A stretch of DNA of 32,031 nt from Oscillospiraceae bacterium. Its GTDB lineage: Bacteria; Bacillota; Clostridia; Saccharofermentanales; Fastidiosipilaceae. Location: contig JAQWFM010000027.1 in the NCBI GenBank assembly GCA_028704415.1, positions 1 to 32,031 on the forward strand, given 5' to 3'. Below, piece by piece: positions 14,138-22,433 of this stretch. The notes beneath the pieces are model-generated. The model was not told the DNA's origin. It saw only the letters and a program-made list of their open reading frames with translations, and did no database searches. The translations under genes and the position numbers were made by a program. Positions within the stretch are counted from its first letter, which is position 1, and each line of letters starts with the position of its first letter.

Positions 14138-14428
14138 ATGATTAAATTAGTTGCTGACAATTACATCCGGGCAGATAAACTGGAGGAATTTCTTACTCTG
14201 GCCAGGCAGCTGGTTCAGGAGACCAGAGCTCACGACGCCGGCTGCATCCGCTATGAGTTGCTGCAGGATGTCAACGATCCGCTGCACTTGACGATGCTGG
14301 AGGAATGGGCAGACCAGGAGGCTTTGGCCAAACACTCACAGTCCGTTCATTTTAAAGCCGCAGTGCCTCAGTTTGCCCTCCTGGCAAGCAGAACCGGCGA
14401 AACTCATCTCTTTCAGCAGCTGGCCTGA
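14138..14428 (+). CDS. Antibiotic biosynthesis monooxygenase (ABM/YgiN-like) domain protein
   Basis: A 96-residue single-domain protein with the dimeric ferredoxin-like ABM pattern. An N-terminal strand is followed by a helix (LEEFLTLARQLVQETRAH), then GCIRYELLQDVNDPLHLTMLEEWADQEALAKHSQSVHF, which carries the family's conserved GC..Y....D......E.W....A...H.....F spacing. Members include quinol and haem-degrading oxygenases and proteins of unknown function. It follows the nitroreductase closely and has AAGGAA eight bases upstream of its ATG. The pairing suggests a shared redox-related role, but the substrate is unknown. Confidence 0.85.
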   Translation: MIKLVADNYIRADKLEEFLTLARQLVQETRAHDAGCIRYELLQDVNDPLHLTMLEEWADQEALAKHSQSVHFKAAVPQFALLASRTGETHLFQQLA

Positions 14429-14481
14429 AGCCTCGCTTTACCGGTTTACCGCCCCCAGGCTGGCCAAAGGAGCAAGAGTCA

Positions 14482-14510
14482 TTGACAGGCCGCGAGACTG
14501 GCGCTATACT
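14482..14510 (+). promoter_or_regulatory. Promoter of tRNA-Ala
   Basis: A perfect TTGACA (14482-14487) is separated by 17 bases from TATACT (14505-14510), 12 bases before the mature tRNA 5' end. It is one of the strongest sigma-70 promoters in the window. Confidence 0.85.
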
Positions 14511-14522
14511 GAGTCTCGCTTC

Positions 14523-14598
14523 GGGCTCATAGCTCAGTTGGGAGAGCGCTGCGTTCGCATCGCAGAGGTCGAGGGTTCGAATCCCTTTGAGTCCACCA
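14523..14598 (+). tRNA. tRNA-Ala (anticodon CGC)
   Basis: A 76-base cloverleaf with encoded CCA. The acceptor stem pairs GGGCTCA with TGAGTCC and carries the G3:U70 wobble that identifies alanine tRNAs. The anticodon stem CTGCG/CGCAG encloses the loop TTCGCAT, giving anticodon CGC, which reads GCG. The T-arm GAGGG-TTCGAAT-CCCTT is regular. It has its own promoter and terminator. Confidence 0.96.
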
Positions 14599-14603
14599 CC
14601 AAG

Positions 14604-14636
14604 CCCCGGAACGCCTATGTTCTGGGGTTTTTCTTT
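14604..14636 (+). terminator. Intrinsic terminator of tRNA-Ala
   Basis: CCCCGGAAC and GTTCTGGGG form a nine-pair stem with one G:U wobble and a six-base loop, followed by TTTTTCTTT. It starts six bases after the tRNA CCA end. Confidence 0.9.
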
Positions 14637-14680
14637 ATCCATGATACCCAAAAGTACTGCCGGGTTTTGTGGTTACTGAC

Positions 14681-15967
14681 TTAACTGTTTTGAATCCTTG
14701 TTGCCGCAGCCTGAGCCTGCCGGTAAATTGTCTCCACGGGTTCCCCCACATAGTAGTTTCCGTCTTCAAACAGGATCCGGCCGCTAACCATGGTCATGCG
14801 CACATTGCTCTTTGACCCGGCGTAAACCAGGTTTTTGGCTATATTATTCAATGGCTGCATATTGGGCTGCTGCAAATCAATCCGGACCAGATCGGCCTGC
14901 TGTCCTGCGGCCAGGTAACGGCAGGACTCCAGGCCCATCACTTCCGCACCATTGCGGGTTGCCATCAGCAATACCTGATCAGCCGGCAGCGCGGCCGCAT
15001 CCTGGCGCAGCAATTTTTGCAGGCCTGTTGCCAAAAACATTTCCCTGAACATGTCCAGGCAGTTATTGCTGGCCGGGCCGTCAGTACCCAGCGCGATTTT
15101 AAGCCCCTGCTCCTGTAAGTCTACTAAAGGCGCAATACCACTGGCCAGTTTGGTATTGCTGCCGGGGTTGCTGACGACAGCCAGGTGGCGCTGCTTCATG
15201 ATGGCTATATCCTCCTGGGTCAGGTGGACGCAGTGGAAGGCACAGCCGCCAAAATCCAGCAGGCCCAGGCTGTCCATCCAGGCGGTGGGGGTCAGGCCGG
15301 TCCGCGCGATACAGGCCTCTACTTCACTCCTGGTTTCACTGCTGTGCATACTGACCGCACTCTTGAGCTCATGCAACAGGCTGCTCAAAGCCCTCAGCAG
15401 GTCCGGCGAGCAGGTATACTCAGCATGAAAGCCCAGGCGGTAAGAGATCAGGTCATCCAGTTGGTTAAAATACTGATAATTATGCGCCAGTTCAGCAACA
15501 GAGCCGCTGAAATCATTGAGCGCGCCACACAACACGGTGCGGAAGCCACTGTCCATTGCCGCCTGAGCAATCTGAGCCGGGAACATGTACATATCGTAAT
15601 TAGCGGTAATGCCGCTGCTTAAGTATTCCAGAATAGCCAGGCGGGTAAACCAGTAGACCGCCTCCTCATCCAGCTTGGCTTCCAGGGGAAAGACCTGCTT
15701 ATTAAGCCAGTCCAGCAGCGGCAAATCATCCGCAAAGCTGCGCAAAAAGGTCATGGGAGAATGGGTGTGCGCATCTTTAAAACCTGGCAGCAGCAGATCC
15801 CCCTGCAGATCAATTTCACGGTCAAAAGCCGGCGTCTGCCGTTGTATAGCCTGGGCTGAGGTGCCCACAAAACTGATCCGGCGGTCTTCAGTCCACAGTT
15901 CGCCGTCTATGATACGGCTGTCGGCCGCCAGCGGCATCAGGCGGGCATGATAAAAACGGATATTCAT
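14681..15967 (-). CDS. MTA/SAH or 5'-deoxyadenosine deaminase family amidohydrolase
   Basis: A 428-residue COG0402 amidohydrolase that matches the MtaD/DadD pattern. DAHTHSPMTFLRSFADDLPL is near residue 65, GFHAEYTCS comes further on, then HCVHLT, VSNPGSNTKLASGIAP and LGTDGPASNNCLDMF with the catalytic aspartate. These enzymes convert the adenine of 5'-methylthioadenosine, S-adenosylhomocysteine or 5'-deoxyadenosine to hypoxanthine. It is the last gene of the nucleoside transporter operon, which also encodes PNP and MtnA, and this fits deamination of imported or internally made adenosine derivatives. AAGGAG lies six bases before the ATG at 15967. A general adenosine or guanine deaminase role is possible but less likely given the motif set. 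Confidence 0.82.
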   Translation of the reverse strand: MNIRFYHARLMPLAADSRIIDGELWTEDRRISFVGTSAQAIQRQTPAFDREIDLQGDLLLPGFKDAHTHSPMTFLRSFADDLPLLDWLNKQVFPLEAKLDEEAVYWFTRLAILEYLSSGITANYDMYMFPAQIAQAAMDSGFRTVLCGALNDFSGSVAELAHNYQYFNQLDDLISYRLGFHAEYTCSPDLLRALSSLLHELKSAVSMHSSETRSEVEACIARTGLTPTAWMDSLGLLDFGGCAFHCVHLTQEDIAIMKQRHLAVVSNPGSNTKLASGIAPLVDLQEQGLKIALGTDGPASNNCLDMFREMFLATGLQKLLRQDAAALPADQVLLMATRNGAEVMGLESCRYLAAGQQADLVRIDLQQPNMQPLNNIAKNLVYAGSKSNVRMTMVSGRILFEDGNYYVGEPVETIYRQAQAAATRIQNS

Positions 15968-16056
15968 AACATCTCCTTTTCGTCCGGTCGGGGCTGAGAT
16001 AACCTACTGCGCCTGGGGCTCAGGATTGGACAGGCAACGGGCCCGGGCCGCTTGTG

Positions 16057-17016
16057 TCAGCGTTTAGCCTTGTCATAGATTTCACCCAGTGCGCGCGGGG
16101 CACGGTTGGATTTGGAAAAGAAAATCAATAAAAGCAAGGTCAGCGCATAGGGTATGGCCATGGCCAGGTTAGTAAAGTTAGAAGACAGCTTTAAGTAGCC
16201 AACCAATTGATACGCCCCGCTGCGGGCCAGGCCAAAAATCAGACAGGCCGCCAGGGTGGGCATTAATTTCCAGTTGCCAAAGATCATGGCCGCAATGGCC
16301 AGGTAGCCGGCGCCAAAATAGATACTGGGCGAAAAATTAGTGGAAATTGAGTAGGCGTAGCACATGCCGCCCAGGCCGGCCAGCATGCCGGCGATGACCA
16401 CGGCAGCAAAGCGGACCCGGACCACACTGATACCCGCAGTGTCCACAGCGTGCGGGTTGTCGCCGGCCGCGCGCAGGTGCATACCAAAACGCGTCTTGTA
16501 AAGCAGATAGTTTAGGAAGATCACCAAGACCACAATCAGGATTTCGAAGGGGTAAAATTTGGTAAAAATGGCGCCCAGGACCGGGATTTGCGACACCCCC
16601 GGGATAGTCCAGCGCGGAGATACCCCTAACTGAAACTTATTGGAAGCTTCGCCAAAGACTGAGCTGTTGATCTGGCTGGTCAGAAAGCCGGTCAAAGCTA
16701 CCGATAATATATTTATGACGACACCGGCAATGACCTGGTTGGCGCGAAATTTGATACAGAGTAAGGCAAAAAGCAAGGCATAAACACCGCCGCCCAGCAT
16801 GGCGAACAGGAAGGCCAGATACATGGGCACGGTGGAACCGTTAGCAAACCAGCTGCTGGTCAGGGCCACAAATAAGCCGCCGGTAAAAGCACCGAAACCC
16901 AGAAAGCCCTCCAGCGCCAGATTAGTCACCCCACTGCGCTCAGAAAAGATGCCGCCGCAGGCAATAATTAAAAGTGGCAAGGCGTAAGACAAGCCGTCTA
17001 TAATCATGGTATTCAT
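16057..17016 (-). CDS. BMP-type nucleoside ABC transporter permease (NupQ/YufQ type)
   Basis: A 319-residue membrane protein of the branched-chain/sugar permease superfamily as used by nucleoside importers. The family signature SERSGVTNLALEGFLGFGAF appears near residue 26, and about eight hydrophobic segments follow. LRAAGDNPHAVDTAGISVVRVR is the cytoplasmic coupling loop that contacts the ATPase. The ATG at 17016 overlaps the stop of the other permease as ATGA, with GGAGG nine bases upstream. The two permeases form a heterodimeric channel for nucleosides delivered by the BMP lipoprotein. Confidence 0.92.
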   Translation of the reverse strand: MNTMIIDGLSYALPLLIIACGGIFSERSGVTNLALEGFLGFGAFTGGLFVALTSSWFANGSTVPMYLAFLFAMLGGGVYALLFALLCIKFRANQVIAGVVINILSVALTGFLTSQINSSVFGEASNKFQLGVSPRWTIPGVSQIPVLGAIFTKFYPFEILIVVLVIFLNYLLYKTRFGMHLRAAGDNPHAVDTAGISVVRVRFAAVVIAGMLAGLGGMCYAYSISTNFSPSIYFGAGYLAIAAMIFGNWKLMPTLAACLIFGLARSGAYQLVGYLKLSSNFTNLAMAIPYALTLLLLIFFSKSNRAPRALGEIYDKAKR

Positions 17017-18215
17017 GCCTTTTTACCTCCCTTTCCGCTGCCGTCAGCAGAATCCTGTTGTGGCAAAGCCGCTGCGGTTCCCGCAAAGCCTGCCAGGGCC
17101 AGACGCAGGCTGGCATCAACTTTATAACGCATATATGCGGAGCAGGCAGAAAACAAAAGGATCATCCCGGTCACCAGTGAACTGACTTCCTGACGCACAC
17201 CCACCGTGCTGTTCATATACGTGCTTCCCTTATCCAAAGAGGTGATCAGAAGCGAAGAAAAGATGATCCCCAGAGGATGGGAATTGCCCAGCAAAGAGAC
17301 CGCAATGGAATCAAAGCCCAGGGCAGCCAGCTCATTAGGTTTGATAGACGCGTAGTAGCCCAGATAATAGGTTACCCCCGCCAGCCCGGCCAGCCCGCCG
17401 CTGAGGGTCATGCTGCTGACCAGCCTTTTCCCGACTTTAATGCCCGCATAGCGGGCTGCCTGGCGGTTCAGGCCAACGGCCTTGAGCTCATACCCCCCTA
17501 CAGTACTTTTGAGGTAAAAGTACAGCAGAACTGCCACCAGGAGCGCCGGAATGAACAGCAAAGGCAGCCGTAACTTCATATTGCCCCAGGCGACATCCAC
17601 CAGGGTCAGCCGGGCCGCGGCTTTTATAGCCCGGGACTGTCTGGAAACCACATCCACATAACGTGTCTGAATAAAAAAACCGACCACATATTGAATGATG
17701 TAGTTCAGCATAATGGACGATACGACTTCATTCACGTTAAAGCGGTACTTGAGGAAGCCGATCAGCGCTCCCACCAGACTGCCGCAGATAAACCCCAGCA
17801 GCACGACTAAGGGTTTGGCCAGGCCGGCCGGAAAGTCCTGATAACCAACCAGAACAGTTGCCGCAAAGCCTGCCAGCAGCATCTGTCCTGATACGCCAAT
17901 GTTAAACAAGCCTGCCTTAAAGGCCAGAGCTACGGCCAGGGAAGCAAACAACATCGGGGTGTAGGCATCCAGCATGTCCAGCAGATCGGTCAGAATACTT
18001 TTGCCTGCCGCGTAATTAGGTTTGGGCAGCCAGCCTGAGCCCTGCAGTAAACTTTGAAAAGCTGTCAGCGGATTTTTACCGATCAATAGAATCAGCACAG
18101 CAATCGCCAGCAAACTGCAGAAAATACTGAACAAGGGAATGGTGAGGAACTGTGTCTTTTTGTAACCCAGCAGCCGTAAAAACCAGCCGGGCTTTTTGCC
18201 CATATGCTTACTCAT
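17013..18215 (-). CDS. BMP-type nucleoside ABC transporter permease (NupP/YufP type)
   Basis: A 400-residue permease with a cytoplasmic N-terminus, a first helix near residues 24-46, and the family motif KAGLFNIGVSGQML (the usual form has Glu where Ser stands). The coupling-loop sequence ELKAVGLNRQAARYAGIKVGK lies in the second half. The C-terminal 30 residues are a polar tail. Its start overlaps the ATPase stop by eight bases and its end overlaps the next permease by four, so translation of the three is coupled. It forms the membrane channel of a purine nucleoside importer with its neighbour. Confidence 0.92.
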   Translation of the reverse strand: MSKHMGKKPGWFLRLLGYKKTQFLTIPLFSIFCSLLAIAVLILLIGKNPLTAFQSLLQGSGWLPKPNYAAGKSILTDLLDMLDAYTPMLFASLAVALAFKAGLFNIGVSGQMLLAGFAATVLVGYQDFPAGLAKPLVVLLGFICGSLVGALIGFLKYRFNVNEVVSSIMLNYIIQYVVGFFIQTRYVDVVSRQSRAIKAAARLTLVDVAWGNMKLRLPLLFIPALLVAVLLYFYLKSTVGGYELKAVGLNRQAARYAGIKVGKRLVSSMTLSGGLAGLAGVTYYLGYYASIKPNELAALGFDSIAVSLLGNSHPLGIIFSSLLITSLDKGSTYMNSTVGVRQEVSSLVTGMILLFSACSAYMRYKVDASLRLALAGFAGTAAALPQQDSADGSGKGGKKA

Positions 18216-19740
18216 GTTTTGCCCCCATCATATATGCGCCGACAGTTTCCAGATCCAGTTGGCCGGCCGGCGCCTCGGTCTGCAAGCTGCCGTGATACAA
18301 AACCCCAATGGTATCCGCACAGGCCATAATCTCATCCAGCTCCAGCGAAATCAGCAGAATAGCTTTGCCGTGGTCGCGCTCCTGAATCAGCTTTTCCCGG
18401 ATAGAAGTAATCGCGCCGATATCCAGACCGCGGGTAGGCTGCACATAGATCTGCAAATCTGAGTCCTGGTCAATTTCCCGGGCGATGATCACTTTTTGCT
18501 GATTGCCGCCGCTCATGCTGCGGACAATCGTCTGGATGCCGTTGGCACTGCGGATGTCATAAGCCTGGCTGAGTCTTTTAGCATAGCTTTGCCAGTGTTC
18601 CCGATTAATCCACAGACCTTTACGGAAGCCGGGCTGGTAATAGCGCTTCATCACCAGATTGTCCTGAAGGGAAAAATCCAGGATCAGGCCCACGCTCTGG
18701 CGGTCCTCAGGAATGTAGGACAGCCCCCGCAAATTGCGGGTTCTCACACTTTCCTGCGTGATATCAGTCTGTCTAAAATAAACGCGGCCTGATTTAGCCT
18801 GCAGTAAACCGCAGATTGCGTCAGCCAGCTCCACCTGTCCATTGCCGGCTACACCCGCAAGGGCATAAATCTCCCCCCGGTGCACGCTGAAGCTCACCTG
18901 CCGGAGCGCCTCATACTTCTCTTCATTTTCTACGGTAAGCTTATCAACCCGCAGGATCTCTTCACCAAACTGCGCGGGCTTTTTGGCTAAGGTAAAGGCG
19001 ATATCATGTCCGACCATCAGCCGGGCCATCTCCTGAGTACTGGTGGTGCGAACGTCCCGGACGGCAATCAGCCGCCCACGGTTAAGGATAGCGCAGCGGT
19101 CCGCCACCTGTTTTATTTCATCCAGTTTATGGGTGATCAAAATCACAGTCTTGCCATTATCCCGCAGATTACGGATAATCTGCAGCAGAAATTGGATCTC
19201 CTGCGGGGTCAAGACAGCGGTTGGTTCATCAAAAATCAGAATTTCAGCATTGCGGTAAAGCATTTTGAGGATTTCTACCCGCTGACGTTCACTGATCTGC
19301 AGATCATCAATCACGGCCCGCGGGTCTACCTCCAGGCCATATTGCTCCGATAAGGCCGCCACTTTATTTTCGCTGTTTTTAAGGTCAACCGCAGGAAATA
19401 TTCCTAACCGGCGTTTGACGGTCTCCACCCCCATGATGATATTTTCAGTCACGGTAAAGTTTGAGACCAGTTGAAAATGCTGGTGAACCATACCGATATC
19501 CAGCGCCACCGCCTGATTGGGGCTGTCAATTCTGACCGGCTGTCCGCGCACCAAAAACTCACCTTCATCCGGTTCATACAAACCAAACAGCATGCTCATC
19601 AGCGTGCTTTTTCCGGCTCCGTTTTCACCCAGCAGGGCAAAGATCTCCCCTTTGCCAATGCTCAGATTAATATCATCATTAGCGATGATACCGGGAAACC
19701 GTTTGGTGATGTGACGCATCTCTACAATAGTCTCTGTCAT
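18208..19740 (-). CDS. BMP-type nucleoside ABC transporter ATPase with two ABC domains (NupO/YufO type)
   Basis: A 510-residue protein with two fused nucleotide-binding domains. In the first, Walker A is GENGAGKST near residue 38, the signature reads ISERQRVEIL, and Walker B is ILIFDEPTAVL. In the second, Walker A is degenerate (GVAGNGQVE), the signature SMSGGNQQKV is canonical, and Walker B reads LQIYVQPTRGLD. This asymmetry is normal for the RbsA/YufO group. It powers uptake through the two following permeases. A perfect TATAAT at 19781-19786 (minus) and a hairpin upstream suggest partly independent control. The ATG at 19740 follows an AGGGGG site. Confidence 0.94.
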   Translation of the reverse strand: MTETIVEMRHITKRFPGIIANDDINLSIGKGEIFALLGENGAGKSTLMSMLFGLYEPDEGEFLVRGQPVRIDSPNQAVALDIGMVHQHFQLVSNFTVTENIIMGVETVKRRLGIFPAVDLKNSENKVAALSEQYGLEVDPRAVIDDLQISERQRVEILKMLYRNAEILIFDEPTAVLTPQEIQFLLQIIRNLRDNGKTVILITHKLDEIKQVADRCAILNRGRLIAVRDVRTTSTQEMARLMVGHDIAFTLAKKPAQFGEEILRVDKLTVENEEKYEALRQVSFSVHRGEIYALAGVAGNGQVELADAICGLLQAKSGRVYFRQTDITQESVRTRNLRGLSYIPEDRQSVGLILDFSLQDNLVMKRYYQPGFRKGLWINREHWQSYAKRLSQAYDIRSANGIQTIVRSMSGGNQQKVIIAREIDQDSDLQIYVQPTRGLDIGAITSIREKLIQERDHGKAILLISLELDEIMACADTIGVLYHGSLQTEAPAGQLDLETVGAYMMGAKHE

Positions 19741-19820
19741 CTGTACATCCCCCTGCTATTTGTCCGGGATTCTTATTTATATTATAACCTTAGTGCACCC
19801 TTTATTCAGATTTAAATCAA

Positions 19821-19856
19821 AAGGCTGTTTCAAAGCACCCGCTTTGAAACAGCCTT
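19821..19856 (-). terminator. 16-bp perfect hairpin between the binding-protein and ATPase genes
   Basis: AAGGCTGTTTCAAAGC (19821-19836) and its exact complement (19841-19856) enclose a four-base loop. On the minus strand the stem is followed by TTGATTT. It probably stops or attenuates most transcripts after the binding-protein gene, or protects its mRNA 3' end, so that the lipoprotein is made in excess over the membrane parts. GATTTAAATC (19809-19818) is a further palindrome beside it. Confidence 0.7.
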
Positions 19857-19898
19857 GTCTTGCAGCTGCTACGCCAGTTTCAGGCAGCGGCAGCAAAA

Positions 19899-21161
19899 TC
19901 AGTTCAGTCCAGGGAAATCTTCAGGGGTGTAGCCGTTAAAGTTTGCCGCCGGCACGATACTGCCGTCCTTAACTTTAGCGTAAACGTCTTCCAAAGCTGT
20001 TTTGGTGCTGTCGCTAAGCTGCGAACGAGACGGATCACTGACATAGCCTGTAGAATCTGTCGTCGCGTTTAACACCACGTTGCCGCCCTGAAAGGTACCG
20101 TCGGCAATTGCCTGCAGTTGTTTTTCCACATTGGTGCTCATGACCTTGAGGACACTGGTCAGCACAATATTGCTGCTGCCGTTTGCGCCGTCATCATACT
20201 GGTCAACGTCACAGCCAATCACTTTGGCCGCGCCGTTTTCCTTTACCGCAGTAAAGACACCGTTGCCGGAATTGCCCGCGGCTACAAACAGAATGTCACA
20301 GCCCTCAGCCAGCAAATCCTCACCCACTTTTTTACCTGTAGCAGGATCACTGAAATCGCCAATATAGTTGCCGCCGACATCCGCGCCGGTCACATCAGTA
20401 CCGGCATACTGTTGCAGTTCTACTACCTCAGCTGTGGCATTGAGATATTTGACAGCGTAATTCACGCCGGATTCAAAGCCATACTGATAATTGACATTGG
20501 AGGGATAGGCCACCCCGTTGACCACGGCAACTTTGCCGCTCTGGGTCTCCAGCGCTGCCGCGATGCCAGCATAAAAGCCACTCTCCTGTTCAGCAAAGGT
20601 CATGGCATAAATATTATCTGCCGATTGCTCATTGCCGTCAGCATCAGAAGGATTGGAGTCGACCAGGATGAAATTTTTATCCGGGTTATCCACAGCCAGC
20701 TGATAAATACCCGCAAACTGATAGCCCGGAGTAACGATCACGTCATAGTCAGCCAGCACATTTGCTACCGCCGTAACCGCATTGGCAGAATCCGGCTCCT
20801 TAATGTCCTTGACCGTAGAAGCGGGGTTGTTCTCGATGAAGGACAGAATGCCATTGTAGTTATCCTCATTGAATGAACCGTCATCAACGCCGGACGGACT
20901 GGTAACAATGACGATCTTCAGCGCGGCATCGCCGGTACCGGCGGCACTGCCTGAGGTCTCTGCCGTCGTGGTTGCCGGGGCCGTGGTGGCTTCAGCCGCG
21001 GCGGTCGTAGTAGCCGCAGCCGTTGTGAGCTCGGCCTCAGTGGTTGCCGCAGCGCTGCTGCCGGCGGTCGTGGCAGTGGTGCCGCTGCTGCTGCAGGCAG
21101 TAAGCAGGCTGCCCAGTAGTGCCAGAGCAGTGGCTGCTGCCAATAAATGTTTTTGTTTCAT
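19899..21161 (-). CDS. BMP family ABC transporter substrate-binding lipoprotein (BmpA/Med-like)
   Basis: A 420-residue secreted lipoprotein. The signal peptide MKQKHLLAAATALALLGSLL leads to the lipobox LTAC, with Cys23 as the lipidated residue. A Thr/Ala-rich low-complexity linker runs to about residue 75. The BMP domain begins LKIVIVTSPSGVDDGSFNE and continues with VIVTPGYQFAG, FAEQESGFYAG and a FVAAGNSGNGVF segment. Members bind purine nucleosides at the outer face and hand them to the cognate permeases. The ATG at 21161 is preceded by AAGGAGGAGG; an earlier in-frame ATG at 21209 would bury the signal peptide. The linker is unusually long. A strong hairpin follows the gene. Confidence 0.94.
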   Translation of the reverse strand: MKQKHLLAAATALALLGSLLTACSSSGTTATTAGSSAAATTEAELTTAAATTTAAAEATTAPATTTAETSGSAAGTGDAALKIVIVTSPSGVDDGSFNEDNYNGILSFIENNPASTVKDIKEPDSANAVTAVANVLADYDVIVTPGYQFAGIYQLAVDNPDKNFILVDSNPSDADGNEQSADNIYAMTFAEQESGFYAGIAAALETQSGKVAVVNGVAYPSNVNYQYGFESGVNYAVKYLNATAEVVELQQYAGTDVTGADVGGNYIGDFSDPATGKKVGEDLLAEGCDILFVAAGNSGNGVFTAVKENGAAKVIGCDVDQYDDGANGSSNIVLTSVLKVMSTNVEKQLQAIADGTFQGGNVVLNATTDSTGYVSDPSRSQLSDSTKTALEDVYAKVKDGSIVPAANFNGYTPEDFPGLN

Positions 21162-21344
21162 GATGTTCCTCCTCCTTGCTTTGCAAGTCGCCTTAATCTT
21201 AACATTCATTAATTCACTTGTCTGCCTGACAAATCAGGATTTTTGGGCAGATATCGCGGTTATTAATGCAAGATTGTGTCATTTTTCCGCCAAGATAAGT
21301 TAAATACGTGGCGTTAACCTGCTTTGCTTAAGTTTACGGCCAGT
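21162..21344. other. 183-base gap between mtnA and the binding-protein gene
   Basis: It contains CCTGA/TCAGG and TCTGCC/GGCAGA inverted repeats sharing arms around 21220-21250, which could form two alternative hairpins in the leader of the binding-protein gene. No convincing promoter or small gene is seen. Confidence 0.35.
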
Positions 21345-22433
21345 TCAGGCAAACCAGCGGGCCAGTTCCTGCTTAAAAGGCGGTCTGATAATACCCTTTT
21401 CGGTGATAACAGCGGTGATCAGGTTGTGATCCGTCACATCAAAGGCAGGGTTATAAAAATGGATGCCTTGCGGCGCCATTGGCTCCCGATAGTACAGGCT
21501 GCGGATCTCCTCACCGCTGCGTTCTTCAATAACAATATGGTCACCGTCAGGGCAGTTCATATCAATTGTACTGCCCGGTCCCAGTACATAAAACGGGATG
21601 TGATAATAATGAGCTAAAACGGCTACCTGCGATGTCCCAATTTTATTAGCAGCATCGCCGTTGGCCGCAACCCGGTCGCAGCCTACCAGGCAGGCCTGAA
21701 CCAAGCCCTGTTTCATAACCAAACCCGCCATATTGTCACAAATCAAAGTGACCTCTACGCCGGCTTGCTGCAATTCATATGCGGTTAAACGAGCGCCCTG
21801 CAGTAAAGGCCTGGTTTCATCCGCAAACACTTTTAGATGCCGCTGCTGTTCCTGCGCCAGCAGCACCGGTCCCAGGGCCGTTCCGTATAAGCTGGTGGCC
21901 AGCGGGCCGGCATTGCAGTGCGTCAGCACGGTGTCGCCGTCATGCAGTAAAGACAGACCAAATTGCGCAATAGCCCGGCACATGGCGATATCTTCCTGCT
22001 GAATCTGTTCAGCCTCTTGACGGATCTGCGCAAGCAATTGCGGTCTTGAAGCAGTTTGTCGGGCTACGGTAAATGCCTGCATCCGGCGTAAGGCCCAGCT
22101 TAAATTGACGGCGGTGGGCCGGCTGCGGTTTAAATAAGCGCTGAACTGAGCCAGTTCAGCAATAAAAGCGGCAGGGTCCGTTTGCTGGCTGCGGGCGGCC
22201 GCGACCGCATAGGCCATAGCCGCAAAAATGCCGATAGCCGGCGCACCTCTGACTCGGAGCTTTGCTATCGCTTCATATTGCTGTTCAGGTAAACTCAGAT
22301 CCAGATACACCGTCCGATTAGGTAATTGGGTCTGATCCAGAATCCTGACACTTAAGCCGTCCGCGGCTAAGCGGACATTAACCGGTTGACGGAGGGAACC
22401 GGTAAGGTCAGATGGCTTTATTGCCTCAGTCAC
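21345..22433 (-). CDS. mtnA: S-methyl-5-thioribose-1-phosphate isomerase MtnA
   Basis: A 362-residue isomerase of the eIF2B-like family, slightly longer than typical MtnA. It converts methylthioribose-1-phosphate (or 5-deoxyribose-1-phosphate) to the ribulose form. Motifs are RGAPAIGIFAA, NLSWALRRM, THCNAGPLAT with the catalytic cysteine, DETRPLLQGARLTAYEL, DNMAG, and GCDRVAANGDAANKIGT with the catalytic aspartate. I place the start at a GTG at 22433, eight bases after GAGGGAG and overlapping the dehydrogenase stop by eight bases. An ATG at 22622 would add 63 residues encoded entirely over the dehydrogenase gene, which is implausible. It lies in an operon with PNP and a deaminase, but no kinase or MTA phosphorylase specific to this pathway is present. 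Confidence 0.93.
   Translation of the reverse strand: MTEAIKPSDLTGSLRQPVNVRLAADGLSVRILDQTQLPNRTVYLDLSLPEQQYEAIAKLRVRGAPAIGIFAAMAYAVAAARSQQTDPAAFIAELAQFSAYLNRSRPTAVNLSWALRRMQAFTVARQTASRPQLLAQIRQEAEQIQQEDIAMCRAIAQFGLSLLHDGDTVLTHCNAGPLATSLYGTALGPVLLAQEQQRHLKVFADETRPLLQGARLTAYELQQAGVEVTLICDNMAGLVMKQGLVQACLVGCDRVAANGDAANKIGTSQVAVLAHYYHIPFYVLGPGSTIDMNCPDGDHIVIEERSGEEIRSLYYREPMAPQGIHFYNPAFDVTDHNLITAVITEKGIIRPPFKQELARWFA

Noticed and set aside
14373-14684. Plus-strand open frame of 103 codons across tRNA-Ala
   Set aside because: It runs through the tRNA, its promoter and terminator; it is a chance frame.
20118-20876. Plus-strand open frame of 252 codons over the binding-protein gene
   Set aside because: Antisense shadow of the BMP lipoprotein gene with no family motif; the minus-strand gene has signal peptide, lipobox and domain.
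20900-21100. Repetitive codons for Thr/Ala suggesting a DNA repeat or CRISPR-like tract
   Set aside because: It encodes the low-complexity linker behind the lipidated cysteine; the units are irregular and there are no spacers.
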